DNA from: AG1 sp035559775
GTDB taxonomy: Archaea; Thermoproteota; Thermoprotei_A; Sulfolobales; AG1
NCBI GenBank assembly: GCA_035559775.1
Contig: DATMAU010000016.1
Location: 1-52,478, forward strand
Length of the DNA stretch: 52,478 nucleotides
Reading direction: 5' to 3'
Below are positions 17,368 to 27,122 of the stretch, piece after piece. Position 1 is the stretch's first letter. Each line of letters begins with the position of its first letter. The position numbers and the translations under genes were made by a program. Under the pieces are notes generated by a model that saw only the letters and a list, made by a program, of their open reading frames with translations, was not told the DNA's origin and did not search any database.

Positions 17368-18203
17368 TCAGATCTATACCTCGTCACACGTAAGATCCGT
17401 AGCATCATAGGAGGGTGATCTAAAACCTTAGGCTCAGATAAAAGCCAGTGTAGCAAATCTGACACAGCTTATTACAGACTATTTGAGAGCTGTTTTCTTA
17501 ATAATATTCAATCAATATAATATTCAATAGGAAGGATTTATGGGCTTTGATTGAAATAGGTTTGACTACTAATTGATCTCAATACTGACTCTTGATGGCA
17601 ATAGAACAAAGCTCTAAGCCGTCCAGTGTGTGATTCCCAGTAGATGGGTGCTCCGTTATGTTGGGCTAAAACAAACCATGGTTCCTTCGGACGAGGTAGA
17701 AATCCATAAGTATAAAAGAACATTACGGGATAAACGGTAAGAGCAAGGAAAAACACCCATACTGCTTCATAGCCATTAGAAAATTTGTCCAATGCCTGCA
17801 AGGTACCCTATCAACATTTAACGTGAAATAACTAATAAGCCTATGAGTAGTAGGTGAATGAGAAGAGGAAAGCCTATTCTAAAGCTTAGGATACTCCACA
17901 CAAAAAATGATAATCAACAGAAAAATGCCTGTTTTTGAGCCTTTCTAGCCCTTGGTAAAGAGTAAAAGATCCAAGCTATGTGTAAAGCCTGTCAATAATC
18001 TATAGCTCTTAAGAAGATCCGAGCAGGAATTCGTAGTGACTAACGATCCATTATAATGAGAGGTTCTTAAATGAAGCTCGCATTCCTAAAATAGTATGCA
18101 CAAACGAATCCCCCTACCCTTAACTTCAAATAGGATGATTAACCACACTCCATATCTATCCAATTTTTAAGACTAGTGGTTCTATTGTCTAGCGGGGCTT
18201 TAA
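17368..18203. other. 836-bp gene-free stretch
   Basis: AT-rich. It holds repeat copy A (17539-17725) and otherwise no gene that can be supported. The region just before atpC has TTTTTAAGAC about 37 bp upstream of the ATG, a weak TATA candidate. The only long frame is the one inside repeat A. Confidence 0.45.
17539..17725 (-). repeat. Degenerate dispersed repeat, copy A
   Basis: Minus-strand copy of the repeat also found at 6.15-6.33 kb and 26.87-27.09 kb. It shares with copy B the blocks TTTCTACCTCGTCC/TTTCTACCCGTCT, CATGGTTTGTTTT and TTAGAGCTTTGTTCTATTGC. Its end carries an AT-rich insertion before the final TTAAGAAAACAGC. It contains an 87-codon open frame from 17801, but since the other copies are interrupted the frame is probably not maintained for coding. 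Confidence 0.65.
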
Positions 18204-19208
18204 ATGGATTGGGATATCTATGCAGCTGTGAGGGCAAGGATCGTCTATGCTGGGAGGCTTAACAGAGATATTATAGAGGATGCGGCAAATGCCGGAAGCG
18301 TTGCTGATGCTATAAACTATCTCAGAGAGAGCAGTTACTACGCATATATAAGGAATGTACCGGTTGAGCAGATAGATCTACTTGAACTCTCGCTCTATCT
18401 AGGCCTCTACAAATCCCTAGCACCTCTTTTAAATATCATCGATAAAAACTATAGATCCATTGCTGAGCATGGGCTATTAATGATCGAAAACAGAATCCTC
18501 TCATCAATTGTCCAATCAATTGTAACAGGTACACCGCTAAACATAGATCTAAAACTCCTTGAAGACACAAGACTAGGAGAAGCGTATAGGATAGCTTCTG
18601 AGGAGAGATCCATTACCAAGCTGCTAGAGTACATGTCACATGCTGGCATGAAGGATTTTGTCACAACATATAATACCCTAACTAAGGCTGTTAACGCGAA
18701 AAAAGCCATCCCCATAGCTACAGACCTGGGATTGGTAAAAAGTCTATCAAGAATTGTAGAAGATTTCCCCTCACTAGCTGAAATAGTATGCCCTGAGAAC
18801 GATTATATAGTGATCAACACTGCTATACGGCTCTCTAGGGAAAGGTTGAAGGACTATATAAGTGCTGAAGAGCTCTCACAACTAGCTTGTTCTGTAGGCA
18901 AGTCCGAAATCGAAGATCTATATAGCTATATTAACGATGAAGCAGTTCTTAATACTTTAAAAAAGATATATGGATCTACACTTGTCCAGAAAGATCTTGA
19001 GAATTCTCTTATCAATATAAGAAAACATATAAGGAGAACTGTGAGAGATAAATGTGATAGCTCAATGATCTCCTACCCGTTTGATCCCAGAGTTGTATGG
19101 GCATCGATAAGGATAAGAATACTTGATGTAGAAGATATAATTACCATTATAAATGGGAAAAAAGCCGGGCTTCCAAGCGACCTAATCAAAAAAATGCTCT
19201 CCATATAA
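18204..19208 (+). CDS. atpC: A-type ATP synthase subunit C
   Basis: The all-helical AC39-type subunit linking the central stalk (D, F) to the membrane c-ring. Seen: RARIVYAGRL near the start, alternating helical repeats, ELSLYLGLYKSL and a C-terminal VRIRILDVEDI-like end (IRIRILDVEDIITIINGKK), as usual. The length of 334 is normal. It is on the plus strand and converges on the end of the main atp operon rather than belonging to it. Confidence 0.88.
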   Translation: MDWDIYAAVRARIVYAGRLNRDIIEDAANAGSVADAINYLRESSYYAYIRNVPVEQIDLLELSLYLGLYKSLAPLLNIIDKNYRSIAEHGLLMIENRILSSIVQSIVTGTPLNIDLKLLEDTRLGEAYRIASEERSITKLLEYMSHAGMKDFVTTYNTLTKAVNAKKAIPIATDLGLVKSLSRIVEDFPSLAEIVCPENDYIVINTAIRLSRERLKDYISAEELSQLACSVGKSEIEDLYSYINDEAVLNTLKKIYGSTLVQKDLENSLINIRKHIRRTVRDKCDSSMISYPFDPRVVWASIRIRILDVEDIITIINGKKAGLPSDLIKKMLSI

Positions 19209-19270
19209 TGAGATAGCTTTTTAAACCATCTCACTTATAAAAACACATGATATTTTATACTAACACTGAC

Positions 19271-19663
19271 CTATGGTACTCCTAAGATCAATACTAGGAT
19301 CGCTATTGCTATTCCATATATAGCTATTCCTTCGCCTAGAACCACTATAAGGAACGATCTTCCAAACACCTCGGGTTTCTCCGTAAAGGCACTTATAGCG
19401 GCTGCACCGGCTAAACCAACAGCTATACCAGCACCTACACCTGCTAGTCCGAGCGCTAGACCAGCACCAATAAACCTGCCCATCCTCTCTCCAAACTCTT
19501 TAGCATTAAATGCTTGAAGTTGTTGCAGCTCAAGCTGTTGTAGCAATAGAGACGACTGGCTGGCTATTAGAGCTAAAATTACTGCCACGATTGAAAACCC
19601 AGCCGCTGTTGCTAATGCTGCCCCATACGCTAGCCAGGGGTTCCCAAAAGATCCTTTTGCCAT
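19271..19663 (-). CDS. atpK: A-type ATP synthase subunit K (c-ring proteolipid)
   Basis: Membrane rotor subunit carrying ions. Residues 65-130 form the c-subunit hairpin: FIGAGLALGLAGVGAGIAVG, then FLIVVLGEGIAIYG, whose Glu is the ion carrier. An extra hydrophobic segment (residues 9-33) and a Gln/Leu-rich loop (SSLLLQQLELQQLQ) precede it; the segment may be a cleaved signal sequence or a third helix. 130 residues is longer than the usual 80-100. The ATG overlaps the previous stop by 1 bp. Last gene of the minus-strand operon. Confidence 0.9.
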   Translation of the reverse strand: MAKGSFGNPWLAYGAALATAAGFSIVAVILALIASQSSLLLQQLELQQLQAFNAKEFGERMGRFIGAGLALGLAGVGAGIAVGLAGAAAISAFTEKPEVFGRSFLIVVLGEGIAIYGIAIAILVLILGVP

Positions 19664-19848
19664 TAAGTCCCCGATTTAAGTAATTGCATAATCTGCTTTA
19701 AAGCTTTATCCTTTATTCTAAGGATCTCGCTCCTTCTTCTAGATCTCACATTCTCTATAATTTTAACTATCTCTTCATCAATAGCCTTTCTCTTCTCCTC
19801 TACTATTTTATCGAAGTTTTTCAGAGCGTCTTCAACCACGAGCAACAC
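19663..19848 (-). CDS. Small ATP synthase subunit, Sulfolobales epsilon-like
   Basis: 61 residues, a single basic/acidic amphipathic helix (EDALKNFDKIVEEKRKAIDE, then RSRRRSEILRIKDKALKQ). Sulfolobus ATP synthase operons carry a gene of about this size (epsilon) between the D subunit and the proteolipid gene; this one occupies the same slot. It overlaps atpD by 17 bp and atpK by 1 bp, so it is surely translated with them. Its sequence also resembles a shortened H/G stalk subunit. Confidence 0.7.
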   Translation of the reverse strand: MLLVVEDALKNFDKIVEEKRKAIDEEIVKIIENVRSRRRSEILRIKDKALKQIMQLLKSGT

Positions 19849-20479
19849 CCCTAGCTATAAGCTTTTTCTTCATGACCTTCAACCTTATGAAATCCTCCCT
19901 CATTCTCTCATCAAGGAACATCCTGATCCTCTTGATCGCACTGGCGTAGCTTGGTATTATTATATAATCGATAGCGTTTATAAGCTTCTGAGTTCTTCTA
20001 AGCTCCTCTATCAGCCTCCTAAGTGTTGCCTCCGCCTCAGCTAGCTTTACGATCTCCTCCAAAGCCTCTTTTAAGAGAGAAACCGCCAAGTCAAGGCTAT
20101 ACGGTGTGGTTCCCGGCGGATATTCAGGTTCTTGGAGTGAGCTCTTATCGAGGGTTAGAACCGGGATCTTGATCCCGAAAGCAGCTCTCTCACCAACATG
20201 TAGGGATACAGTTTTAGGTACCGGGAGCTCTATGCTTTTCACCCCCATATAGCCTATTTGAGCCACTGCCAGGAAGTAAGCATCATATGCTTTTTTTAGC
20301 TTTTCTCTTACCGAGCTCTGGAGTCTTGTGAACTCATCGATAGCGAGCCTTATGTTTAGGAGGAGAACTTCCCTCTTGTCCTCGAGAACTCTCCTAATCC
20401 TCCTTATAGTGCCATAGCTTCTTCTAAGGTTGATTAGATTGATCTTTGTGGGAAGAATAGCTCTAGGATCTATAGCCAC
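19832..20479 (-). CDS. atpD: A-type ATP synthase subunit D
   Basis: Central-stalk shaft of the rotor. The two terminal coiled coils are clear: LPTKINLINLRRSYGTIRRI at the start, and RRLIEELRRTQKLINAIDYIIIPSY and FLDERMREDFIRLKVMKKK at the end. The 215-residue length is normal. It starts one base after the atpB stop. Confidence 0.92.
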   Translation of the reverse strand: MAIDPRAILPTKINLINLRRSYGTIRRIRRVLEDKREVLLLNIRLAIDEFTRLQSSVREKLKKAYDAYFLAVAQIGYMGVKSIELPVPKTVSLHVGERAAFGIKIPVLTLDKSSLQEPEYPPGTTPYSLDLAVSLLKEALEEIVKLAEAEATLRRLIEELRRTQKLINAIDYIIIPSYASAIKRIRMFLDERMREDFIRLKVMKKKLIARGVARG

Positions 20480-21892
20480 CTAGCTACCCCCACTGGATCT
20501 TCTTCTCGGATGGTACTTCTGTATAAAGACATCCTTTATATTTGTTAACTCGCTCTCAGGCAGTATTGAGAGTACCTCCCAGCCTATATCGAGCGTCTCC
20601 TCAATAGATCTGTTCTCATAGAAGCCTTGGGAGAGGAATCTTCTTTCAAACGCCTCGCCAAACCTCAGATATCTTCTATCTGTATCGGTGAGGCTCTCCT
20701 CGCCAACAATCACAGCAAGACCCCTTAGCTCCTGGGCTCTCGAGTATGCTGCGTAAAGCTGGTTACTCACATCACCATGATCCTCTCTGGTCTTCCCAGA
20801 ACCTATCCCCTCCTTCATAAGCCTTGAAAGACTCATAAGAACATTTATCGGTGGGTATATACCTCTATTATATAGACCCCTATCCAGAACCACCTGCCCC
20901 TCTGTTATATACCCAGTTAGATCCGGTATTGGGTGTGTTATATCATCCGCAGGCATTGTGAGTATCGGCATCTGGGTTATAGATCCCTTCTTACCTATAG
21001 CCCTCCCAGCACGCTCATATATAGAGGCTAGATCAGAATACATATAGCCAGGATACCCTTGCCTTCCAGGAACCTCCTCCCTAGCAGAGCTTATCTCTCT
21101 CAAAGCCTCAGCATAGCTTGTCATATCGGTTAGTATGACGAGAACATGCATATCCCTCTCAAAGGCTAGATACTCGGCAAGCGTAAGAGCCATCCTGGGC
21201 GTTATAAGCCTAACCATAGCAGGCTCGTCGGCAAGGTTTATAAACATAGCTACTCTCTTTATAGCGCCAGTCTCCTCGAAGAACTTTCTAAAGAACAGAG
21301 CCTCATCATACTTGATACCCATCGCTGCAAAGACTACAGCGAATTCTTCCCTCTCACCCCTCACAGTAGCCTGCCTAGCTATCTGGGCTGCGAGCATGTT
21401 GTGGGGAAGACCGCTACCGCTGAAGAGGGGTAGCTTCTGGCCCCTCACAAGTGTGTTCATACCATCTATAGCCGATACTCCTGTCTGTATGAAGTCCTCT
21501 GGATATGCTCTTGAGGCAGGGTTTATAGGGAACCCGTTTATATCTCTCTTCTCCTCTGCAATCACGGGAGGTCCTCCATCAAGAGGTCTCCCAAGACCGT
21601 CAAAGATCCTTCCCAACATCGCTTCTGAGACAGGAACCTCTAGAGTCTTGCCTAGGAACTTAACCTTTGTCCCCTTAGTGCTAACACCACTAGTCCCTTC
21701 AAAGATCTGGATAACAGCATAGCCCATCCCAACCTCAAGCACCCTCCCACTTCTCTTTTCCCCATTGCTTAGCTCAAGCTCGACCATCTCATCGAAAGCC
21801 ACGCTACCGACCTTCTCAACTATTACTAGCGGTCCTCTAATCTCCTTTATAGTTTCATACTCAGCATACTGGGAAGCCTGCATATCTGTCAC
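20480..21892 (-). CDS. atpB: A-type ATP synthase subunit B (non-catalytic)
   Basis: Regulatory nucleotide-binding subunit of the A3B3 head. Seen: beta-barrel start (ETIKEIRGPLVIVEKV), LGRIFDGLGRPLDGGP, a degenerate P-loop (FSGSGLPHNMLAAQIA, lacking GKT), ILTDMTSYAEALREIS, and GRQGYPGYMYSDLA. Lack of a normal Walker A is the B-subunit hallmark. It overlaps atpA by 4 bp. Confidence 0.96.
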   Translation of the reverse strand: MTDMQASQYAEYETIKEIRGPLVIVEKVGSVAFDEMVELELSNGEKRSGRVLEVGMGYAVIQIFEGTSGVSTKGTKVKFLGKTLEVPVSEAMLGRIFDGLGRPLDGGPPVIAEEKRDINGFPINPASRAYPEDFIQTGVSAIDGMNTLVRGQKLPLFSGSGLPHNMLAAQIARQATVRGEREEFAVVFAAMGIKYDEALFFRKFFEETGAIKRVAMFINLADEPAMVRLITPRMALTLAEYLAFERDMHVLVILTDMTSYAEALREISSAREEVPGRQGYPGYMYSDLASIYERAGRAIGKKGSITQMPILTMPADDITHPIPDLTGYITEGQVVLDRGLYNRGIYPPINVLMSLSRLMKEGIGSGKTREDHGDVSNQLYAAYSRAQELRGLAVIVGEESLTDTDRRYLRFGEAFERRFLSQGFYENRSIEETLDIGWEVLSILPESELTNIKDVFIQKYHPRRRSSGGS

Positions 21893-23676
21893 CCCCCTAT
21901 CTGGCTCAGTCTCTCGGTGATCCTCCTATCAAGCTCGCCTAGTTTATCAAGCTCCTCATTGGGGATCGTGAATCTCGCCTTGATCAGCTCTGTTATGAGA
22001 TCCTGTGTCTTCTCCCTGATAACCTTAACAGGCACTCCAGAGTCAACTAGCTTCTTAGCATTTCTATAGAAGTTAACCATAGCTCTCATCAGCTTAACCT
22101 GCTTTTGGGGCGATGCAAATGCATCTATCTTATCATAGGCATTCTGTTTCAGGAACCCCTCCCTAATGATCCTAGCAGCCTCCATAACGAGCTTATCAGG
22201 CTCTGACAGGTTCTCGGGCCCGATCAGCCTAACGATCTCTCTAAGCTCGTTCTCCCTCAAGAGGATAGAATACAGGCTGTCCCTCAGATCCCTCCAATCC
22301 TTATCAACATTCTTAGCCCACCACCCCGTTACAGTGTCCACATAGGCTGAGTAGCTGGTTATCCAATTTATAGCGGGATAGTGCCTGGAATACGCGAGAG
22401 CGGTATCCAGAGCCCAGAAGACCCTTATAAACCTCCTAGTATGGGTTGTAACAGGCTCTGTGAAATCAGCCCCAGGCGGTGAGACAGCCCCCACCAGGGT
22501 TACTGAGCCTATCCTCTTAGGCTCTCCAACAGCTATAACCCTGCCAGCCCTCTCATAGAACTCGGCTAACCTGCTCTGTAGATAGCTTGGATAGCCCTCC
22601 TCTGCTGGCATCTCCTCAAGCCTGCCAGCAATCTCTCTGAGAGCCTCGGCCCACCTGCTAGTGGAGTCTGCTACTAGAAGCACATCATAGCCCATATCTC
22701 TATAATACTCCGCCATCGTCACACCAACATATATGCTAGCCTCTCTAGCTGATACAGGCATGTTACTCGTATTAGCGATCAATATAGTCCTCTCCATCAG
22801 AGGCCTACCACTCCACGGATCCTTATATGTTGGGAACTTCTCAAGAACCTCGGTCATCTCATTACCCCTCTCCCCACACCCAATATAGATCACGACCCTG
22901 GCATCGCTCCACATAGCCAGGCTATGGAGAGTAACTGTCTTTCCAGTACCGAAACCCCCTGGTATAGCCCCAGTACCTCCCTTTGCCATGGGGAACAAAG
23001 TATCCAAGATCCTCATCCCGGTGAGCATCGGTAACTCTGGCTCCAGCTTCTCCTTAAAAGGCCTCGGCCTCCTAGCAGGCCATCTCTGCAGCATCCTTAC
23101 AGCTATCTTCTCACCATCGGCCTCAACATATGCTATAGGATCCTCTACACCATACTCACCCTCAGGAGAAATCTCAATAAGCCTACCACTAACCCCATGC
23201 GGGATCATGACCCAATGCCTTATAAGCGGGGTCTCATCAACATAGCCTATAATATCGCCGGGCCCCACCTTATCGCCAGGCTTTAACTCCTTCGACGGGG
23301 TAAACATATGCTTCCTATCCCTTGGAACAGCCTCTAGCTTTATCCCCCTCAATACGAAAATATTCTTGCTTGTATCAGCTATTCTTTTAAGCGGCCTCTG
23401 GATCCCGTCGAAGATCTGGCCTATCAAGCCTGGGCCTAGCTCTACAGATAATGGGGAGCCTGTTCCGTATACAGGCTCGCCTGGTCTTAAACCGGATGTG
23501 GACTCATAGACCTGTATATAGGATCTATCCCCATCTATCCTCACAATCTCTCCAACGAGTCTTTGCTCTCCAACCTCAGCTACCTCATACATCTGGGGCA
23601 TTGGCAGTCCTTCAGCAACTACGAGGCTTCCACTGATCCTTATTATCCTCCCCTTCCTCTCCCTCAAACCCCTCAC
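21889..23676 (-). CDS. atpA: A-type ATP synthase subunit A (catalytic)
   Basis: Catalytic ATPase subunit. Seen: beta-barrel start, the A-specific non-homologous insert (residues about 115-190), Walker A in AIPGGFGTGKTVTLHS, catalytic Glu region CGERGNEMTEVL, Walker B DVLLVADSTSRWAEALREI, and VGAVSPPGADFTEPVT. 595 residues is normal. It overlaps its neighbours atpE and atpB by 4 bp each. No intein is present at the P-loop, a common insertion site. Confidence 0.97.
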   Translation of the reverse strand: MRGLRERKGRIIRISGSLVVAEGLPMPQMYEVAEVGEQRLVGEIVRIDGDRSYIQVYESTSGLRPGEPVYGTGSPLSVELGPGLIGQIFDGIQRPLKRIADTSKNIFVLRGIKLEAVPRDRKHMFTPSKELKPGDKVGPGDIIGYVDETPLIRHWVMIPHGVSGRLIEISPEGEYGVEDPIAYVEADGEKIAVRMLQRWPARRPRPFKEKLEPELPMLTGMRILDTLFPMAKGGTGAIPGGFGTGKTVTLHSLAMWSDARVVIYIGCGERGNEMTEVLEKFPTYKDPWSGRPLMERTILIANTSNMPVSAREASIYVGVTMAEYYRDMGYDVLLVADSTSRWAEALREIAGRLEEMPAEEGYPSYLQSRLAEFYERAGRVIAVGEPKRIGSVTLVGAVSPPGADFTEPVTTHTRRFIRVFWALDTALAYSRHYPAINWITSYSAYVDTVTGWWAKNVDKDWRDLRDSLYSILLRENELREIVRLIGPENLSEPDKLVMEAARIIREGFLKQNAYDKIDAFASPQKQVKLMRAMVNFYRNAKKLVDSGVPVKVIREKTQDLITELIKARFTIPNEELDKLGELDRRITERLSQIGG

Positions 23677-24296
23677 CCGAAGAGAATTTTTGCCACCCTG
23701 ACTTTAAGCTCATACATGTTACTCTCTATTACATGTTCCAGGGAGTAATTATACCTAACTGCCTTATCGCTGGATATCGCTATAAAGCCTCCACTTATCC
23801 TAAGATCTCTACCTGTGATTTTAACCCTGTCGCTGACTTTCAGCTCATTAACGATCTCCTCAATAATGCTTGCCGTATGCCTATTAGTCTCTATACTGAT
23901 CTTATTCTCAATAGATAAAATCCGTTTCAATGATTCCTCTAAAAACTCCCTGTAGAGTCTCTTATCACTGACAAACTCTTTCACAAACCTCTCTTTTAAG
24001 TCATCAATAACTTTGTTTATCCACTCTTCCTTTCTCCTCTCAATTATCTTCCTGAGATCAACTTCAATCTTAGACCTAGAGCTCTCAATAGAACTCCTAT
24101 ACTTCTTAATAGCATCATCTATCCTCGCCCTAAGCTCACTGGCCTTTCTGCTTATCGCATCATTGGCCAGCTGTCTTATGTTCTTCTCAACTTCTTCTAA
24201 ATCCTTCTCCAACTTTCCATCGATCTCAGAGGCTATCTCCTCAATGAGCTTCAACGGATCACCATATACCTTGTGCTGGAGAGACATACAGCTCAC
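23673..24296 (-). CDS. atpE: A-type ATP synthase subunit E
   Basis: Peripheral-stalk subunit. Long charged helical N-terminal half (KLIEEIASEIDGKLEKDLEE and on), then a mixed C-terminal domain ending VIESNMYELKVRVAKILFG, which is the family build. 207 residues. It overlaps atpF and atpA by 4 bp. Its expected partner H/G is absent from this operon. Confidence 0.85.
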   Translation of the reverse strand: MSCMSLQHKVYGDPLKLIEEIASEIDGKLEKDLEEVEKNIRQLANDAISRKASELRARIDDAIKKYRSSIESSRSKIEVDLRKIIERRKEEWINKVIDDLKERFVKEFVSDKRLYREFLEESLKRILSIENKISIETNRHTASIIEEIVNELKVSDRVKITGRDLRISGGFIAISSDKAVRYNYSLEHVIESNMYELKVRVAKILFG

Positions 24297-24601
24297 CCTA
24301 CACCTAAGGCTTTCTTAAGAAGAGAGGCTGCGTCTATCGGTTTCACATCACTCCACCTGCTGGGAATCACTGTTATAACAGGTATTCCAACCCTCATTGA
24401 TATATTCTCCACAACATCAGGTACAAGATCTGCTATATCCTTGGTGATTATCACTAAGGAGACATCACCGGATCTTGTGAGGGTTTTGAGACTCTTCTCA
24501 GCCTCCTCAGCGCTCTCGACAACTATACCATCAACCCCTATCAACCCAAAGGCGCTGACTGTATATCTATCACCGAGAACCACAACCTTCCCTCTATTCA
24601 A
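24293..24601 (-). CDS. atpF: A-type ATP synthase subunit F
   Basis: Small central-stalk subunit with a CheY-like fold. Seen: KVVVLGDRYTVSAFGLIGVDG at the start, VSLVIITKDIADLV and a C-terminal helix. Starting at TTG 24601 gives 102 residues, the normal size. The open frame runs back to 24754 but that part overlaps the divergent atpI gene and is not F-like. First gene of the operon; a minus-strand TATA-like sequence near 24621-24630 fits this start. Confidence 0.85.
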   Translation of the reverse strand: MNRGKVVVLGDRYTVSAFGLIGVDGIVVESAEEAEKSLKTLTRSGDVSLVIITKDIADLVPDVVENISMRVGIPVITVIPSRWSDVKPIDAASLLKKALGVG

Positions 24602-24682
24602 AAGTAGCCCCGTATTATTCTGCTTCAAATTAAATAAGCTTGATTTATACAGAATATACGGAGATTTGGAGAGGTGCTCTAG
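24602..24682. promoter_or_regulatory. Divergent promoter between atpF operon and atpI
   Basis: Eighty bases separate the two starts. The minus strand carries CTTATTTAAT near 24621-24630 (about 25 bp before the atpF TTG); the plus strand carries GATTTATAC near 24640-24648 for atpI. One spacer thus appears to drive head, stalk and rotor genes in one direction and the membrane stator in the other. Confidence 0.5.
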
Positions 24683-26782
24683 GTGCTTCTGCCGGAGAGG
24701 ATGGCTAGGATCTCTATGCTGGTCTCGAAAAGGGATCTTGATATAGCGGTTCAAACACTACTAGACACAGGGGCTTTCCAACCGGTATCAAGGATCGGTG
24801 AGGGTAAGGATGTTGAGAGAACGAGAATAATGATCCCCAGCGTCAATGAGGCTATAAACAGGTTAGAACAATACATGCAACTCTCAGGCTATCCTAGCAA
24901 TACTATTTCCGAGCCTTCTTCAGATCATTCGGTAGAAGGGAGCGGGTGGTTCGAAATAACCACAAAGCTTCTTGAGAAGGTAAAGGATCTCGATAAAAGT
25001 TTTGATGATATCTATAGAAAGGCAAGGGATCTGCAGGACAAGATCTCGAGGCTAGAGCCGCTTTGGATGGCTATGAACGTGTTAAGGGAGCTTGATGTGG
25101 ATCTCGGCGGAATCCTTGATGGAGAGGTTTTGAAGGCCTACCTAATCGTATCTCCAAAGGATAGGGTGCCAAGGATCCTGGGGGCTATCGAGAGGAAGAG
25201 CAAGTTATATTTAGCAGTTGAAAAGGATCTTGATCAGGATAACTCTGTCCTATTGATAGTTACCAAGAGAATTGATGAGGAGATGGGAGAGATATTAAGA
25301 GTAGAGAGGGCTAGAGAGCTAGAGATTCCGAAAGGCTATCCAACGAACCCGAGGGCCCTAGCTGATCAGATAGATAGAGAGCTCAGCGAAGCTAGAGCTG
25401 AGCTGGACACAATAAGAGAAACAGCTAGAAAGATCTTCCAGGAGGTCTCTAGAGAATTTATAACAACATATGCAGGACTGAAAACAGCTAGAGAAGCCCT
25501 CCACCTAATCTCGAGAACAAAGGATAGGGGGAGATACTCTGTTATAGAGGGTTATATACCCAAAAGCAAGCTTGAGTCCTCATTAGAATTGCTGAGACAA
25601 AGACTTGGCGATAATGCCATAATAGAGGTAAAAGAGATAGGCAGGCTTGAAAAGGATCTTGACGAAGAGCCTCCATCAAAATACTCTGTACCAAGGAGAC
25701 TTGAGGTGTTTAAAATGATCTCGGAACTCTATGGCCCTCCAAGCTATAGAGAGGTGATCCCTATATATGTAACAGTTATAACATTCCCCCTGATCTTTGG
25801 CCTCATGTTCCCGGACTTCGGGCATGGGATCGTATTACTAATAGCTGGGCTGATATTCTACAAAGTAATTGGAAAAACAAATAGATCCTACAGGAGTCTG
25901 GGTGAGGTTGTGATATACATATCAATAGCAGCTATAATAACAGGATTACTATCAGCAGAGTTTTTTGGACCAGCTACGCCTGTTGCCAAAGCTCTTGAGC
26001 ACTGGTACGAAGAGACACTCCACATGAAACCTCCGCTAGCTATCCCAATAGGTGGTGAAGCCTCTCAAGACGCTGCTAGGAATGCCGTTATACTTCTGAT
26101 CTTCATATCATTAAGAATAGGAGGAGCAACCCTTACTGCTTCAACAATACTGGGGCTTATTAATTCGATGATCGAGAGGGATATAGAGAAAATACTGGTC
26201 AGAGACATACCAAGGCTACTACTATTCCTCTCAATAACAATACCACTGTTCGCCTACCACAATATAGAGGCTGTGGGAGCTACATACTACTATATAGCCT
26301 CTTTGCCAGGTGCCTCTCCGCCTGGATATATAGCAGAGGTATCGAGAATAATGCTATTCACAGGGCTAATATGGATATTGTTGGGAGAAGTAGTGCTGAA
26401 ATCCGTAGAGCATGGCGTGAAGGAGGGGTTGAAGAGCATATCCAATAGCTTTATGGAATTCTTTGACGGCATCCTAATACTGATTGGAAATACGATAAGC
26501 TACTTAAGGATCATGGGCATAGCTCTCGCACATATAGCGGTAATCATAGCCTTCTACCACCCTGTCGCCTCCTTGATAGAAAGTGGCGGGGCGGTAGCAA
26601 TACCAGCATGGATCCTCTATGCGTTAGGAAACCTACTGGATTTAGGGCTAGAATCTATAGTGGCATTTGCTCATACACTAAGGCTCCACCTCTATGAAAT
26701 GTTTAGCAAATTCTACCAGGGAGTAGGCAAACCTTATGAACCCCTAGCACGACCCCTAGTCAGAGTGATCATTAAGAAATGA
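24683..26782 (+). CDS. atpI: A-type ATP synthase subunit I (a subunit)
   Basis: Membrane stator that forms the ion half-channels against the K ring. The N-terminal 330 residues are soluble and coiled coil; the C-terminal part has about eight membrane segments, with FPLIFGLMFPDFGHG, the conserved SYLRIMGIALAHIAV (channel Arg in the first part) and FAHTLRLHLYEMFSKFYQGVG. GTG at 24683 is preferred, with GAGGTG six bases upstream; ATG 24701 is possible. 699 residues is normal. Confidence 0.93.
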   Translation: MLLPERMARISMLVSKRDLDIAVQTLLDTGAFQPVSRIGEGKDVERTRIMIPSVNEAINRLEQYMQLSGYPSNTISEPSSDHSVEGSGWFEITTKLLEKVKDLDKSFDDIYRKARDLQDKISRLEPLWMAMNVLRELDVDLGGILDGEVLKAYLIVSPKDRVPRILGAIERKSKLYLAVEKDLDQDNSVLLIVTKRIDEEMGEILRVERARELEIPKGYPTNPRALADQIDRELSEARAELDTIRETARKIFQEVSREFITTYAGLKTAREALHLISRTKDRGRYSVIEGYIPKSKLESSLELLRQRLGDNAIIEVKEIGRLEKDLDEEPPSKYSVPRRLEVFKMISELYGPPSYREVIPIYVTVITFPLIFGLMFPDFGHGIVLLIAGLIFYKVIGKTNRSYRSLGEVVIYISIAAIITGLLSAEFFGPATPVAKALEHWYEETLHMKPPLAIPIGGEASQDAARNAVILLIFISLRIGGATLTASTILGLINSMIERDIEKILVRDIPRLLLFLSITIPLFAYHNIEAVGATYYYIASLPGASPPGYIAEVSRIMLFTGLIWILLGEVVLKSVEHGVKEGLKSISNSFMEFFDGILILIGNTISYLRIMGIALAHIAVIIAFYHPVASLIESGGAVAIPAWILYALGNLLDLGLESIVAFAHTLRLHLYEMFSKFYQGVGKPYEPLARPLVRVIIKK

Positions 26783-26872
26783 GCATAAGAGCCGCTCTAA
26801 AGAAGAAACTACAAGATCGACTCCTGTACATTCTTGTTAACCTTTAATAAACCATTAGTCCCTTGGTGTTTT

Positions 26873-27090
26873 ATGTTCTTTTGTATCTTTAGTGATTTCT
26901 ACCCGTCTGAAGAATTCATGGTTTGTTTTCGACCCAGAGACATTGGGTCTGTTTACTGGGAGATAATCCTCCAGGTGGATTAGAGCTTTGCTCTATTGCC
27001 ATAAGAATCAGTATAGATGTCGAATCTTCGCAAAACCATCCTTAGTCAAAACCTATAAATATTTCCTAATATCAGCAAGAAAACAGCCCA
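26873..27090 (+). repeat. Degenerate dispersed repeat, copy B
   Basis: Aligns along its length with copy A (minus, 17.5 kb) and copy C (plus, 6.15 kb). All reading frames are broken here (stops where copy A is open), so the repeat is not kept as a protein gene. It ends about 30 bp from the truncated end of the tRNA-Gln half. Confidence 0.65.
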
Positions 27091-27122
27091 TGGGTTAGAA
27101 CATAGGGGGCGGCGCAGCCTGA

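Noticed and set aside
17395..18100. C/D box guide RNA candidates in the 836-bp gap
   Set aside because: Some TGATG- and CTGA-like words occur, but no properly spaced C, D', C', D set could be placed.
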